Made by a program: the position numbers and the translations under genes. This document shows, piece by piece, positions 16,975 through 25,148 of a DNA stretch of 64,000 nucleotides. Each line of letters starts with the position of its first letter. The stretch's first letter is position 1. Source of the DNA: Alteribacter aurantiacus DSM 18675 (GTDB lineage: Bacteria; Bacillota; Bacilli; Bacillales; Salisediminibacteriaceae); assembly GCF_000429705.1 (NCBI RefSeq), contig NZ_KE386941.1:496001-560000 (forward strand). Direction: 5' to 3'. The notes under the pieces were generated by a model that worked only from the letters and a program-made list of their open reading frames with translations, was not told where the DNA came from and searched no databases.

Positions 16975-17061
16975 GGGATGGAATGCGAGGGATACCGATT
17001 GAAAAAACTGGCGGACTTCAGAAGGCTCATTCAGATCCTGAGTTCTCAGGAGGGCGATGGT

Positions 17062-18162
17062 ATGAGGAAAGGCCGGCTCACTGCTCAGCGGAAGAGATCA
17101 ATAGTCAAAGGTATTTATATCAAAATTGCGTTGTTCAGTTACATATTTTTTCTGGTCGTCGCTCAGACGATGGGTTCAACCAATGCTCTGTTTAACGACA
17201 CAGAATCAATATCCATGCAATTAAAGGCTGCAGATGAATTTCCGGATCCATTCTTAGACGAATGGGATAAAAGTTCTATTGAAGTTACCAATGGTAAATT
17301 AGAATCTTGTGAAAAAATTACAGCGGAGATTAAAAACGTTGGGGACGGAGACATGGGAGGGAAATTAAGGTATTGGATTTACTTTGGATCAGGACCTCCC
17401 GGAAATAACTTAGAGGAAAATGAAAAGTATACCCTAATTTTTGAAGGGAAATATGGACCTCTAAATAAAGATCAAAGTGAAACGATCACATATGAAATGG
17501 ACAAAAGTGATGGAAACGGAAAATATTTCGTTGTAGCAGAGAGGCATCCAAAACACGCAAATGGAAAAGGCAACCAAAATAAAGGGTTGCCGAGGACAGA
17601 AATTGATGTAAGTTGCTTCGAAAAATATGATGAAAACCATGATGTGAAAACTCATGAGGAAGTGGAAGAACAGGTTGACGAAGAGAAAGGTGAAGAAAAG
17701 AATGAGAATCTTAAAGAGGATAGTAAAAAAGAAGAGGATGAAGAACATGAGACTTCTATAGATAATGATAAACAGCCGGAGGATCAGCAAAATGAAGAGG
17801 AGCCAATAGAAGAAGAACCAATTGAAGAAAAAGCTGAGGAAGAAACCATAGAAAAAGAAATTGAAGAGAATGTTTCATTTAAATTAGATCAAAGTGAAAG
17901 TGAAGTGGAAGTTGAACTCACGAATAACAGTTCCGTAGATATGAAAGATGTTGTAATTACTCTCCACACGCATCAAGAAAATGGCTCTGTAAAAAACAAT
18001 AATACCAAAGTGGATGAAGTTCAAATTAGTAACATAGAAGCGAGTGAATCAAAAAGGGTGAAGTTTGAAGCTGAATTACTAAACCGGAACTTTTCAATCA
18101 AAACAACTTCTGCAAGTGGCAAAGAACACTGGTCAGAAATCTATGAGACTAAGAAAAACTAA
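17062..18162 (+). CDS. tapA: TapA-like TasA-fibre anchoring/assembly protein
   Basis: A 366-residue exported protein. Residues about 18-45 form a hydrophobic signal region followed by STNALFNDTES, the SipW-type processing zone also found in TasA. A globular domain with Cys pairs follows (about 60-185), then a very acidic Glu/Lys-rich low-complexity stretch (about 190-275, with repeated EEPIEEEPIEE units), and a C-terminal beta-rich domain (about 275-360). B. subtilis TapA shares the first parts and the acidic tail but lacks the last domain. The gene precedes sipW and tasA, the canonical order. ATG 17062 has AGGAGGG 7 nt upstream; the SD abuts the palindrome CCTGAGTTCTCAGG (17037-17050). An earlier TTG at 17000 is possible. 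Confidence 0.8.
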   Translation: MRKGRLTAQRKRSIVKGIYIKIALFSYIFFLVVAQTMGSTNALFNDTESISMQLKAADEFPDPFLDEWDKSSIEVTNGKLESCEKITAEIKNVGDGDMGGKLRYWIYFGSGPPGNNLEENEKYTLIFEGKYGPLNKDQSETITYEMDKSDGNGKYFVVAERHPKHANGKGNQNKGLPRTEIDVSCFEKYDENHDVKTHEEVEEQVDEEKGEEKNENLKEDSKKEEDEEHETSIDNDKQPEDQQNEEEPIEEEPIEEKAEEETIEKEIEENVSFKLDQSESEVEVELTNNSSVDMKDVVITLHTHQENGSVKNNNTKVDEVQISNIEASESKRVKFEAELLNRNFSIKTTSASGKEHWSEIYETKKN

Positions 18163-18180
18163 TGAAAGGGGAACTACATC

Positions 18181-18768
18181 ATGGGTGTAAAAATTCTTAA
18201 AGGAATAAGTACAGGAGTCAACGTTCTCCTGTTCGGCATGTTGATTGTTACAGCCATTCTCGTATTAACTTCTTTAACTTCAGATGGAGAAACGCAGGTT
18301 TTTGGGAAAGAGCTTAAGGTTGTCTATTCGGGATCCATGGAACCCGAGATTCAAACCGGTGCTGTTATCGGTATCAACCCTAACATAAATAAGGAAAGCC
18401 TTTCTGTAGATGATGTGATCATGTTTCAGCAGGAAGAAGGCGTGTTTGTTACTCACCGAATCATTGATGTAATTAACAACAACGGACATGTGATGTATAT
18501 GACAAAAGGTGATAACAACGAAGCTGCAGATACCAACCCTGTTCTTTCAGACAATGTTTACGGCCTACACGACGGGATCAACGTACCATATTTAGGCTAT
18601 GCAATGGACTTCGCAAACTCACAATTTGGATTAGTAGCACTTCTAATCATACCCGGTGTCATGCTCCTGATTAGTTCAGTTAAACAACTATACGGAGGCT
18701 TCAGACAGCTAAATGAGGAAAAACGAAAAGCACTAACCGAAGCAGCATCTTCGACTGAGAGTGCTTAG
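18181..18768 (+). CDS. sipW: Signal peptidase I W (ER-type)
   Basis: This membrane protease cleaves the TasA and TapA signal peptides. The 195-residue protein has an N-terminal membrane segment (about 12-32), the catalytic Ser in YSGSMEP (Ser52), a His in THRII (His92) that replaces the Lys of classical signal peptidases, the KGDNNEAAD box near 109-117, and a C-terminal membrane segment (about 148-168). Ser/His chemistry marks the ER/archaeal type used by SipW. It lies 18 nt after tapA and before tasA. Confidence 0.95.
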   Translation: MGVKILKGISTGVNVLLFGMLIVTAILVLTSLTSDGETQVFGKELKVVYSGSMEPEIQTGAVIGINPNINKESLSVDDVIMFQQEEGVFVTHRIIDVINNNGHVMYMTKGDNNEAADTNPVLSDNVYGLHDGINVPYLGYAMDFANSQFGLVALLIIPGVMLLISSVKQLYGGFRQLNEEKRKALTEAASSTESA

Positions 18769-18777
18769 CTTGATTTT

Positions 18778-18803
18778 AGCGGCGCTGGCAAATATCGGCG
18801 CCG
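18778..18803 (+). promoter_or_regulatory. Intercistronic hairpin between sipW and tasA
   Basis: GGCGC (18781-18785) pairs with GCGCC (18798-18802) over a 12-nt loop, with no T tract. A stem here could protect the 5' end of processed tasA mRNA and raise TasA output over SipW. No separate tasA promoter is evident. Role inferred. Confidence 0.4.
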
Positions 18804-18857
18804 GTAAGATATATCTTTATACATACCTCAAAAGAGGTGAAAGGGAGGAATTATTCA

Positions 18858-19547
18858 ATGAGTATTAAGAAGAAGATCGGTGTAGGTGTATTGACAGGAG
18901 TACTTGGACTATCACTAGTAGGAGGAGGAACATGGGCAGCGTTTAACGATATTGAGGTAGTCGACAATAATCGTTTTGCAGCTGGTGTTCTTGATCTAGA
19001 AGTACATCCTGAAGTTGTCTTCGATGTATCGAATCTTAAACCGACTGAAAGAATGGACAGAACTTTTACCATTAAACATGGACAGGCATCTACGATTGAT
19101 TTTGCGAAGGTTCTTATGAACACAGAGGTTACTAATTTCAGTGATGGGGAAAGAGACCTAGAAATGTATGGTCCTACTAATGCAGATGAATTTGCTAAAC
19201 AGTTTGAAGTTCAAATTTGGTGGACAAATCAATATCAAGAGGGAGAAGTGAACTTACTTAATAGGGCAGGTTCTAATCCAGAGGGAGGAAGATGGACTCT
19301 ATATGATCTGATTAATAACGATGTTTTTGAAGACTTCGACATTAGTAGAGACGGTCTTTTGAGCCCTGATCAAGAAGATAAAATTCGGATTAGCCTAATC
19401 TTTGAGAACAAAGACGAGAGGCTCGATAATGGTTTAATGAAACAAAACCGCTTCCAAGGTGACGAACTTGAGTTTAAATTTACATTCGAGGCAGTGCAGG
19501 ATATGCATGGACCGTCTAGTCCAGATGGCTCGCGTCAAAATGATTAA
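18858..19547 (+). CDS. tasA: TasA/camelysin-family matrix fibre protein
   Basis: Major matrix fibre subunit, 229 residues from ATG 18858 (AGGGAGGAA ribosome site). A basic N terminus and hydrophobic core lead to GGGTWAAFNDIE, the SipW-dependent cleavage region typical of TasA/CalY. The mature part is the beta-rich TasA domain with the LDLEVHP strand and the FDVSNLKPTERMDRTFTI segment. B. subtilis TasA is 261 residues, so this one resembles the shorter camelysin/CalY forms. It follows sipW and is followed by a hairpin at 19552-19583. A functional protease activity, once proposed for camelysin, is not supported by any visible active site. Confidence 0.93.
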   Translation: MSIKKKIGVGVLTGVLGLSLVGGGTWAAFNDIEVVDNNRFAAGVLDLEVHPEVVFDVSNLKPTERMDRTFTIKHGQASTIDFAKVLMNTEVTNFSDGERDLEMYGPTNADEFAKQFEVQIWWTNQYQEGEVNLLNRAGSNPEGGRWTLYDLINNDVFEDFDISRDGLLSPDQEDKIRISLIFENKDERLDNGLMKQNRFQGDELEFKFTFEAVQDMHGPSSPDGSRQND

Positions 19548-19551
19548 TTAG

Positions 19552-19583
19552 TCAAGGAAGGGTGTGAAGGCGCCCTTCCTTGA
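19552..19583 (+). terminator. Partial terminator after tasA
   Basis: Strong stem TCAAGGAAGGG/CCCTTCCTTGA followed only by TTTTAATAATTT, an imperfect T tract. It likely lets a fraction of transcripts read through into the LPXTG and sortase genes. Confidence 0.6.
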
Positions 19584-19610
19584 TTTTAATAATTTGGGAG
19601 TGATGGTTCT

Positions 19611-20312
19611 TTGTTATCATATATATTGAAAGTAACTGTTATTAGTTTTATGGCTGTAGGTCTTTTAATTTCTCCTTCAATTTTGTATGCCCAACAGGAA
19701 GAATTAAATGTAAGTATTACTTCAATGCCTGAGACTATGTTGTTTAATGATTCTAACTTAAAACCAGGAGATATTGTTACTAAATCTCTTATTGTAAGGA
19801 ACGATGGCAACACAAATTATTACTTTTTTTCTTCTGTGGAACAAACAGGGGGGTCACTTGAACTATTTGAATTCTTAGAGTTGCGTGTCTTAGATAGCGA
19901 TGGACTAATTTTATATGGAGGTAATCTCAATGGGTTCGAGGGATTGGACCCAAGATACTTAGCTGTGGATTCTGAGGAAGAAATTACTTTTGAAGCCCAT
20001 TTTCCTTTCGGATCAGGTAACAAATTTCAGGGTGAGTTTGCAGAATTTCAGATTATATTTTGGGCTGAAGCATCTCCTGTCACAATACCTGAAGACTCTT
20101 TGCCAGGGGAAGAAACAGATCATGATGGTCCGGGCGAATCAGCTGGACCACCTCCCGCACCAGGAGGCTCAACTCCAACATTAGGCGGGGGTCTGCCGCA
20201 AACCGGAGAACAAATCCCATTCCTTTACTACCTCATTGGCACATTTCTACTTGTAGCGGGGATCTATCTGTACCAGCAAAGAAGGTGTAACAAAGTAAAG
20301 GTTCAACACTAA
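19611..20312 (+). CDS. LPXTG wall-anchored TasA-like protein
   Basis: A 233-residue exported protein: signal peptide (about 1-28, ending LYAQQ), a beta-rich domain (about 30-155), a Pro/Gly linker (about 158-193), sorting signal LPQTG at 195-199, a transmembrane segment (about 204-221) and a basic tail RRCNKVK. Residues 45-53 (FNDSNLKPG) match TasA residues 55-63 (FDVSNLKPT) and the following strands align in pattern, so the domain is probably TasA-like. It ends in a 1-nt overlap with the sortase gene, which is its likely processing enzyme. TTG 19611 is the start, with GGGAG 10 nt upstream. Role as wall anchor of TasA fibres is a hypothesis. Confidence 0.8.
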   Translation: MLSYILKVTVISFMAVGLLISPSILYAQQEELNVSITSMPETMLFNDSNLKPGDIVTKSLIVRNDGNTNYYFFSSVEQTGGSLELFEFLELRVLDSDGLILYGGNLNGFEGLDPRYLAVDSEEEITFEAHFPFGSGNKFQGEFAEFQIIFWAEASPVTIPEDSLPGEETDHDGPGESAGPPPAPGGSTPTLGGGLPQTGEQIPFLYYLIGTFLLVAGIYLYQQRRCNKVKVQH

Positions 20313-21007
20313 TGCTTCGCCTGATTTCGATTCTGCTTATTCTTGTGGGGCTCGGTGTACTGTTTTTCCCCCATGCCCAGAAGTACTTTCATGCCCAAGA
20401 GGAGCGGCAGCTTGTAGAAGAGTTTCTGGAGCTTGAACAGGTGTTTACTAGTGTGGATGCAGACGAAACGGAGGAAAGGGCGTTTACCGATGAGGCTGCT
20501 TTTATGGAAGAACTGGAGACCGTTCAGACTTCTGATTCAGGTGATGAAGTGGACAGCAATATTGATAGTACGGACAATCAGTCGGATCCTTTTGTGGAAG
20601 AAGGGGCTAGAGGCAATACGATCGCCATCATTGAAATTGACCGAATTGGCTTGACTCTTCCAATACTACAGGGGGCAAGCGAAGAAAACCTGAAGGTAGG
20701 AGCTGGACACCTTACCGGTACGACTCCGATTGGGGAAACGGGCAACGCCGGCATTGCCGCCCACCGTAGTCATACGTACGGTCGTCAGTTTAATCGACTT
20801 GATGAGATAAAAGAAGGGGATCTTGTTCGGATAACGACGCGCAATGGGGAAGAGGAATACCAAGTGTTTGAGCTCGATGTAGTCGTCCCAGAGGATACGA
20901 GCGTGCTTGAGCCCATGGGGGATGAGGCGGTCATTACTCTCATCACGTGCGAGCCGATGATCAACCCAACTCATCGTCTGATCGTTCACGCGAAACGAAT
21001 CTCATAA
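20312..21007 (+). CDS. srtD: Class D sortase
   Basis: Membrane transpeptidase that cleaves LPXTG between T and G and joins the protein to the wall. The 231 residues comprise an N-terminal anchor (about 4-20), an acidic linker (about 30-98) and a sortase beta-barrel (about 100-230) with catalytic His151 (GIAAHRSH), Cys213 (LITCEP) and Arg222 (THRLIVHAKR). The ATG overlaps the stop of the LPQTG gene, so both are translated together. Class D assignment rests on the short C-terminal TLITCEP-type motif and the single N-terminal anchor. Confidence 0.92.
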   Translation: MLRLISILLILVGLGVLFFPHAQKYFHAQEERQLVEEFLELEQVFTSVDADETEERAFTDEAAFMEELETVQTSDSGDEVDSNIDSTDNQSDPFVEEGARGNTIAIIEIDRIGLTLPILQGASEENLKVGAGHLTGTTPIGETGNAGIAAHRSHTYGRQFNRLDEIKEGDLVRITTRNGEEEYQVFELDVVVPEDTSVLEPMGDEAVITLITCEPMINPTHRLIVHAKRIS

Positions 21008-21042
21008 AAAGAGCCTCCTAATACATTATGGAGGCTTTTTTG
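21006..21042. terminator. Bidirectional terminator between the sortase gene and sinR
   Basis: Stem AAAAAGAGCCTCC/GGAGGCTTTTTT between convergent genes. Confidence 0.8.
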
Positions 21043-21372
21043 TTATTTCTTCATTTTCCACTTATTGAACTCTAGAAAATCTCTAAACTCTTCTTTGGAT
21101 ACGCCCGAGTTCATCGCTTCTCTAACAAGGGTTTGCCATTCTTCGTCAATATTAGACTCTGTGCTCGTGTTCTCCACCTTATCCTTTAATAAGTGATCCA
21201 CGGTGATTCCTAAAACGCCGGCAATTTTCTCCAAGAACTGAATTGACGGGTTTGATTGGATGTTTCGTTCGATGGCACTAAGATAACTTTTTGCTACACT
21301 GGCTCGGTCGGCCAGTTCTGTGAGAGACAGCCCTCTTTCTTTACGATATTGCTTCACTCGTTCACCAATCAT
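21043..21372 (-). CDS. sinR: SinR-type matrix repressor
   Basis: A 109-residue repressor with an N-terminal HTH_3 domain (about 6-62; GLSLTELADRASVAKSYLSAIE is the helix-turn-helix) and a C-terminal SinI-like dimerisation domain (about 75-103; DEEWQTLVREAMNSGVSKEE). This is the exact architecture of B. subtilis SinR (111 residues). It is convergent with the matrix operon and separated from its usual partner sinI, which lies 4.4 kb away at the other end of the locus. Heptamers resembling SinR sites lie just upstream, which suggests autoregulation. Confidence 0.92.
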   Translation of the reverse strand: MIGERVKQYRKERGLSLTELADRASVAKSYLSAIERNIQSNPSIQFLEKIAGVLGITVDHLLKDKVENTSTESNIDEEWQTLVREAMNSGVSKEEFRDFLEFNKWKMKK

Positions 21373-21425
21373 TTGGCATTCCTCATTTCTATTGCTTTTT
21401 CATATAATGTGCGTGTATGTATTTT

Positions 21426-21464
21426 GTTCGTTATGGAGGTATAATGTTCACTTTTTTGTTCGCT
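21426..21464. promoter_or_regulatory. Candidate SinR-type sites upstream of sinR
   Basis: GTTCGTT (21426-21432), GTTCACT (21446-21452) and GTTCGCT (21458-21464) lie 54-92 nt before the sinR start, each one or two changes from GTTCTYT. Autoregulation is inferred. Confidence 0.4.
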
Positions 21465-21765
21465 CATTATAAATATAGCATATATTTTAATCTTGTGACA
21501 TTTTTGGTCGATACTTTTTGAATTAAATTAGAACGTCATTCAATTTATACACAATCCGCTTTGAAGGGCTGTTTTGATTCTGGTAATGAAAGATTCAAGT
21601 CTATAATAAGATTTGTTTTCAAGCTAAAAGAACCCTCTTCTATTTATAATAGGTGGCTTGATAAAACTCTCTCATTATGGAAAATTTATACTTTTGTGTT
21701 CTGAAACTAGTGTAAGTATGAGAAACAAAGCTTTTACCTAAATCAACAAATTCGCTAATTTATTT

Positions 21766-21822
21766 TTGCAAGAAGCGGAAGAAGGCGACTCCCAGCGGGA
21801 AAAAACTGAAACCCCTACAACG
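21766..21822. repeat. Degenerate GC-rich intergenic repeat fragment
   Basis: The stretch GAAGCGGAAGAAGGCGACTC and the following CCCAGCGGGA resemble a degenerate repeat common between genes in Bacillaceae; a related fragment is at 42540-42570 (GCGGAAAGCGTCCACCTGTA). The 21465-21830 interval holds no supported gene. Confidence 0.35.
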
Positions 21823-21831
21823 GAGTGCTTA

Positions 21832-21869
21832 AAAAATAGGCTGTTGAGAAGTGACTTTCTCAACAGCCT
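21832..21869 (-). terminator. Terminator of the DUF1189 gene
   Basis: On the minus strand the stem AGGCTGTTGAGAA/TTCTCAACAGCCT is followed by ATTTTTT. A second hairpin, AGAACAGG/CCTGTTCT (21871-21894), lies between it and the gene. Confidence 0.8.
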
Positions 21870-21908
21870 GAGAACAGGCAACAAAACCTGTTCTTTTCGT
21901 GTATTCTT

Positions 21909-22697
21909 CTATTCTGCTGGTTTTACCCTTGGCTTCGGAATATATCGTAACACTTGAAACAAGAACACAATGGCTATTGTCCAGTAAAGAGCAAATTGGA
22001 ATGGGATGTTCAATCCTACAAAGTTTAAAAGGGCGAACAGTGTTGTTGGCAAGGTAACTGCAAATGCAGATAACACCCAGCTATGCTTGTATTGCATATT
22101 CGGAAGACCTACAGTCTTTCTGAATAAGTATCCGATAAGTGCCAGGAATGTAACGCCGATAAACTTACTTGCGGTATAAAAAATGTACATAAGTACAATG
22201 ATTAAGCCAATAATAAGGGGCAGCATCCCTGAGAATGTTTCAACCATTTCAACGGTTTGGCTTTTCGTTAGATTCAAATCTAAATCCTGATAAGAGACCG
22301 GTTGTTGCGTAACGCCATTCGTGATGAGTATGGCTTCTCTTTCCAAGAGTGCGATGGCTTCATTGTAGTTTCCGCTAACGTCGTCTGGTGTAATTTCACC
22401 TGTTGGGTCAAATATGATGGTTTGTCCGTCTTCTTCATTTATCACGGGTTCATTTGTTTCATTAGAAGTAAGAACACCGTTTTGAATGTGAAAATCCGGA
22501 ACACTTTCTTCCAATTGACTCTCCAATTGGTTTACGAAGGAATAAATTGTGGTTCCAAGGGAAATAGCAAGGGGAAGCAGTGTTATAAACATAAGTAAAA
22601 ATACATAGCCGATCGCTCTTCCGATCTTGTTTTGACGAAATGTGGCGACCGTACTAGGTGAGTATAGACTAGCCGCAAATTGTTTGAAAATATTCAT
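21909..22697 (-). CDS. DUF1189 membrane protein (YqgB-like)
   Basis: A 262-residue membrane protein: one N-terminal transmembrane segment (about 28-52), an extracytoplasmic domain (about 55-155) with the motif FDPTGEITPDD, and a C-terminal cluster of segments (about 158-252). The opening NIFKQFAASLYSPSTVATFRQNKIGRA is typical of DUF1189. Its neighbourhood fits B. subtilis yqgB. No enzymatic motif is visible; function unknown. Confidence 0.8.
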   Translation of the reverse strand: MNIFKQFAASLYSPSTVATFRQNKIGRAIGYVFLLMFITLLPLAISLGTTIYSFVNQLESQLEESVPDFHIQNGVLTSNETNEPVINEEDGQTIIFDPTGEITPDDVSGNYNEAIALLEREAILITNGVTQQPVSYQDLDLNLTKSQTVEMVETFSGMLPLIIGLIIVLMYIFYTASKFIGVTFLALIGYLFRKTVGLPNMQYKHSWVLSAFAVTLPTTLFALLNFVGLNIPFQFALYWTIAIVFLFQVLRYIPKPRVKPAE

Positions 22698-22939
22698 GCG
22701 CGCACTCCTTTGACTAAGTAAATAATATCCTTTTCCATTCTATCGAAAGTCTTGATAATGTACAAGATTTCTGGATTTTTCCATAGAAGAACCTTATTTT
22801 TAACAATTGGTTAAAAACTTAATAAAATCTTTACAATTCATTAATAAAACATTAAAACTTTAGCTGTACGATGAGAGTCGTTGAGCAAAACAATCATAAA
22901 ACATACAAAACAAACATTAGTCATAAGGGGATGAGATTG

Positions 22940-24568
22940 TTGGAACTTGAACTTCGAGATTTGCTATTTATGTTTTTTGGCGGACTAGCCATATTCTTAT
23001 TTGGAATAAAATTCATGGGGGATGGCCTTCAAAAAGTAGCAGGAGAAAGATTAAGAGACATTCTTGATAAAACGACAAGCAACCCGGTTATGGGTGTTTT
23101 TGCCGGTATTTTTGTAACGGTATTACTGCAAACGAGTACCGGAACAACTGTACTTACAATTGGACTTGTAAACGCAGGATTTATGACATTTAGACAAGCG
23201 ATCGGTGTTATTATGGGAGCGAACATTGGTACTACGATAACCGCATTTATTATTGGATTGAATATTTCCGAATACTCACTCCCGATTTTAGCTATCGGAA
23301 CCTTCTTGATCTTCTTCTTGAAAAGTAAAAAAGCCAATAACTATGGTCAAGTATTCTTTGGATTCGGAGCGCTCTTTTATGGACTTGACTTGATGGGGGA
23401 TGGCCTTAGACCGCTAAGAGACTGGGATGTTTTTACTGACTTAACGGTTCAAATGAGTGATAACCCACTTCTCGGAGTTCTTATTGGTGTGATCTTTACA
23501 GTTAGCGTTCAAAGCTCGTCTGCAGCAATCGGTCTCCTTCAACAGTTATACGCACAAGGTGCTATGGACCTGTCTGCAGCATTACCTGTCCTATTTGGTG
23601 ATAACATTGGTACAACCATTACTGCGGTGTTAGCAGCACTTGGGGCGTCTCTAGCAGCAAAGCGAGCAGCTGCCTCTCACGTAATATTTAACCTAGTAGG
23701 AACGATCATCGTATTGATTTTCGTTGTCCCTTATACAGCGATGATTGCTAATATTAGTGAACGGTTAAATTTAAACCCGGAAATGCAAATTGCGTTTGCG
23801 CACGGGATCTTTAACACAGCTAACGTAATCATTCAGCTACCGTTTGTTGCCGTCATTGCGGCCATTATTCTGAAGATCCTTCCTGGTAACGAGAGCGTTG
23901 TTGAATATAAACCGCAACACTTGGATGCTTCGATTATCCAACAATCCTCATCCATCGCTCTTGGACAAGCTAAAAAGGAAACGCTTCGTATGGCAGAGCT
24001 TTCAGAAAAAGGTCTTGTTGAAGCTCGAGACTTTATTTTAACGGATCAAAAACGTCATTCTGAACTTGCTTTTCAATTCGAAGACGCGATTAACAACCTG
24101 GATCAAAAGATTACAGATTACCTTGTCAAGATTTCTGCAAACTCCCTTTCTGCTCATGATTCCGAAGAACACTCCATGTTAATGGACACAGTTCGAGACA
24201 TTGAGCGAGTGGGAGACCACATGGAAAACTTGGTGGAGCTTGGCGAATATAAAATTGCGAACAAGGTCAAAATGAGTGAATTAGCAACAGAAGATATTAC
24301 GGAAATGTTTGATTTGACAATCGAAACGTTGCAACAAGCTATAAATGCATTGGAAAACAAAGACATGATTGCAGCTCGTTCTGTTGTTCTTAAAGAGGAG
24401 CAGATTGATAAAATGGAACGACAACTTCGTAAAAAGCATATTATGCGCTTGAACGAAGGGAAATGTAGTGGTGCTGCGGGAATTATTTTCGTAGATATGA
24501 TCAGTAACTTGGAGCGAATCGGTGACCATGCAGTAAACATTGCAGAAGCCGTGATTGGCGAAGAATAA
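22940..24568 (+). CDS. Na/Pi-cotransporter family protein with PhoU domain
   Basis: A protein of about 542 residues with two inverted Na_Pi_cotrans repeats, each with the QTST/QSSSA-type motif (LLQTSTGTTVLTIGLVNAG and VSVQSSSAAIGLLQ), followed by a C-terminal PhoU-like helical domain (about 350-540) with ERVGDHMENL and ERIGDHAVNIAE. It probably moves phosphate with sodium and resembles B. subtilis YqeW. TTG 22940 is 9 nt after AAGGGG; ATG 22931 directly abuts the ribosome site and is the alternative. With ppk and its Pho box upstream, phosphate handling recurs in this window. Confidence 0.88.
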   Translation: MELELRDLLFMFFGGLAIFLFGIKFMGDGLQKVAGERLRDILDKTTSNPVMGVFAGIFVTVLLQTSTGTTVLTIGLVNAGFMTFRQAIGVIMGANIGTTITAFIIGLNISEYSLPILAIGTFLIFFLKSKKANNYGQVFFGFGALFYGLDLMGDGLRPLRDWDVFTDLTVQMSDNPLLGVLIGVIFTVSVQSSSAAIGLLQQLYAQGAMDLSAALPVLFGDNIGTTITAVLAALGASLAAKRAAASHVIFNLVGTIIVLIFVVPYTAMIANISERLNLNPEMQIAFAHGIFNTANVIIQLPFVAVIAAIILKILPGNESVVEYKPQHLDASIIQQSSSIALGQAKKETLRMAELSEKGLVEARDFILTDQKRHSELAFQFEDAINNLDQKITDYLVKISANSLSAHDSEEHSMLMDTVRDIERVGDHMENLVELGEYKIANKVKMSELATEDITEMFDLTIETLQQAINALENKDMIAARSVVLKEEQIDKMERQLRKKHIMRLNEGKCSGAAGIIFVDMISNLERIGDHAVNIAEAVIGEE

Positions 24569-24574
24569 TATGGT

Positions 24575-24611
24575 AAAATAAGAGGGGCGATCATGCTCCT
24601 CTTATTTTTAT
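24575..24611 (+). terminator. Terminator after the Na/Pi transporter gene
   Basis: Stem AAAATAAGAGG/CCTCTTATTTTT with a run of T. Confidence 0.75.
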
Positions 24612-24675
24612 TGAATAGTGGATAAGCCTTGGCATAGAGGCATTCGACACTTTTTTATTTATTTTTAAAAAACGA

Positions 24676-24705
24676 TTGACTTCTTGTTTGATCACATGCT
24701 AAGAT
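24676..24705 (+). promoter_or_regulatory. Promoter of the tRNA cluster
   Basis: TTGACT (24676-24681) and TAAGAT (24700-24705) are 18 nt apart, 34 nt before the first tRNA. Confidence 0.55.
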
Positions 24706-24739
24706 ATTCATTGTCTTTGAGAAAATAAAATGACATCTT

Positions 24740-24816
24740 GGCGGTGTAGCTCAGCTGGCTAGAGCGTACGGTTCATACCCGTGAGGTCGGGGGTTCGATC
24801 CCCTCCGCCGCTACCA
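24740..24816 (+). tRNA. tRNA-Met (CAT)
   Basis: 77 nt including encoded CCA. It folds as a cloverleaf with anticodon CAT in the loop TTCATAC, a GGTTCGATCCC T arm and an acceptor stem closed by a G-T pair at 1-72, so it is an elongator rather than an initiator. Confidence 0.95.
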
Positions 24817-24819
24817 AGA

Positions 24820-24896
24820 GGACCCTTAGCTCAGTTGGTTAGAGCAGACGGCTCATAACCGTCCGGTCGTAGGTTCGAGTCCTACAGGGTCCACCA
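24820..24896 (+). tRNA. tRNA with CAT anticodon, probably tRNA-Ile2 (lysidine-modified)
   Basis: 77 nt with encoded CCA, a perfect GGACCCT/AGGGTCC acceptor stem and anticodon CAT in CTCATAA. The sequence GGCTCATAACCGTC followed by GGTCG resembles Ile2 tRNAs, in which TilS turns the C into lysidine to read AUA. Automated tools usually label it Met. Confidence 0.85.
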
Positions 24897-24943
24897 TTCA
24901 ACGACTACATAATTTTTAGTCTATGCGGATAAGCTTTTAATAC

Positions 24944-25036
24944 GGAGGAATACCCAAGTCCGGCTGAAGGGATCGGTCTTGAAAACCGACAGGGGCTTCA
25001 CGGCCCGCGGGGGTTCGAATCCCTCTTCCTCCGCCA
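24944..25036 (+). tRNA. tRNA-Ser (TGA)
   Basis: 93 nt with encoded CCA. The long variable arm (GGGGCTTCACGGCCC) is class II, with anticodon TGA in CTTGAAA and acceptor GGAGGAA/TTCCTCC. Confidence 0.95.
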
Positions 25037-25148
25037 TTATCTGTAATCAACGATTTATGTGTTCATACGCTGAACATGTAAATCGTTTTTTTATTGTATA
25101 CAATTATGATAATGTACTTATAACGACATTTAGAAAGGTGCGGTACGA

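Noticed and set aside
24820..24896. Second CAT tRNA as a plain duplicate of tRNA-Met
   Set aside because: The sequence differs strongly from the first one and has the CTCATAA loop and stem pattern of tRNA-Ile2, so Ile2 is preferred.
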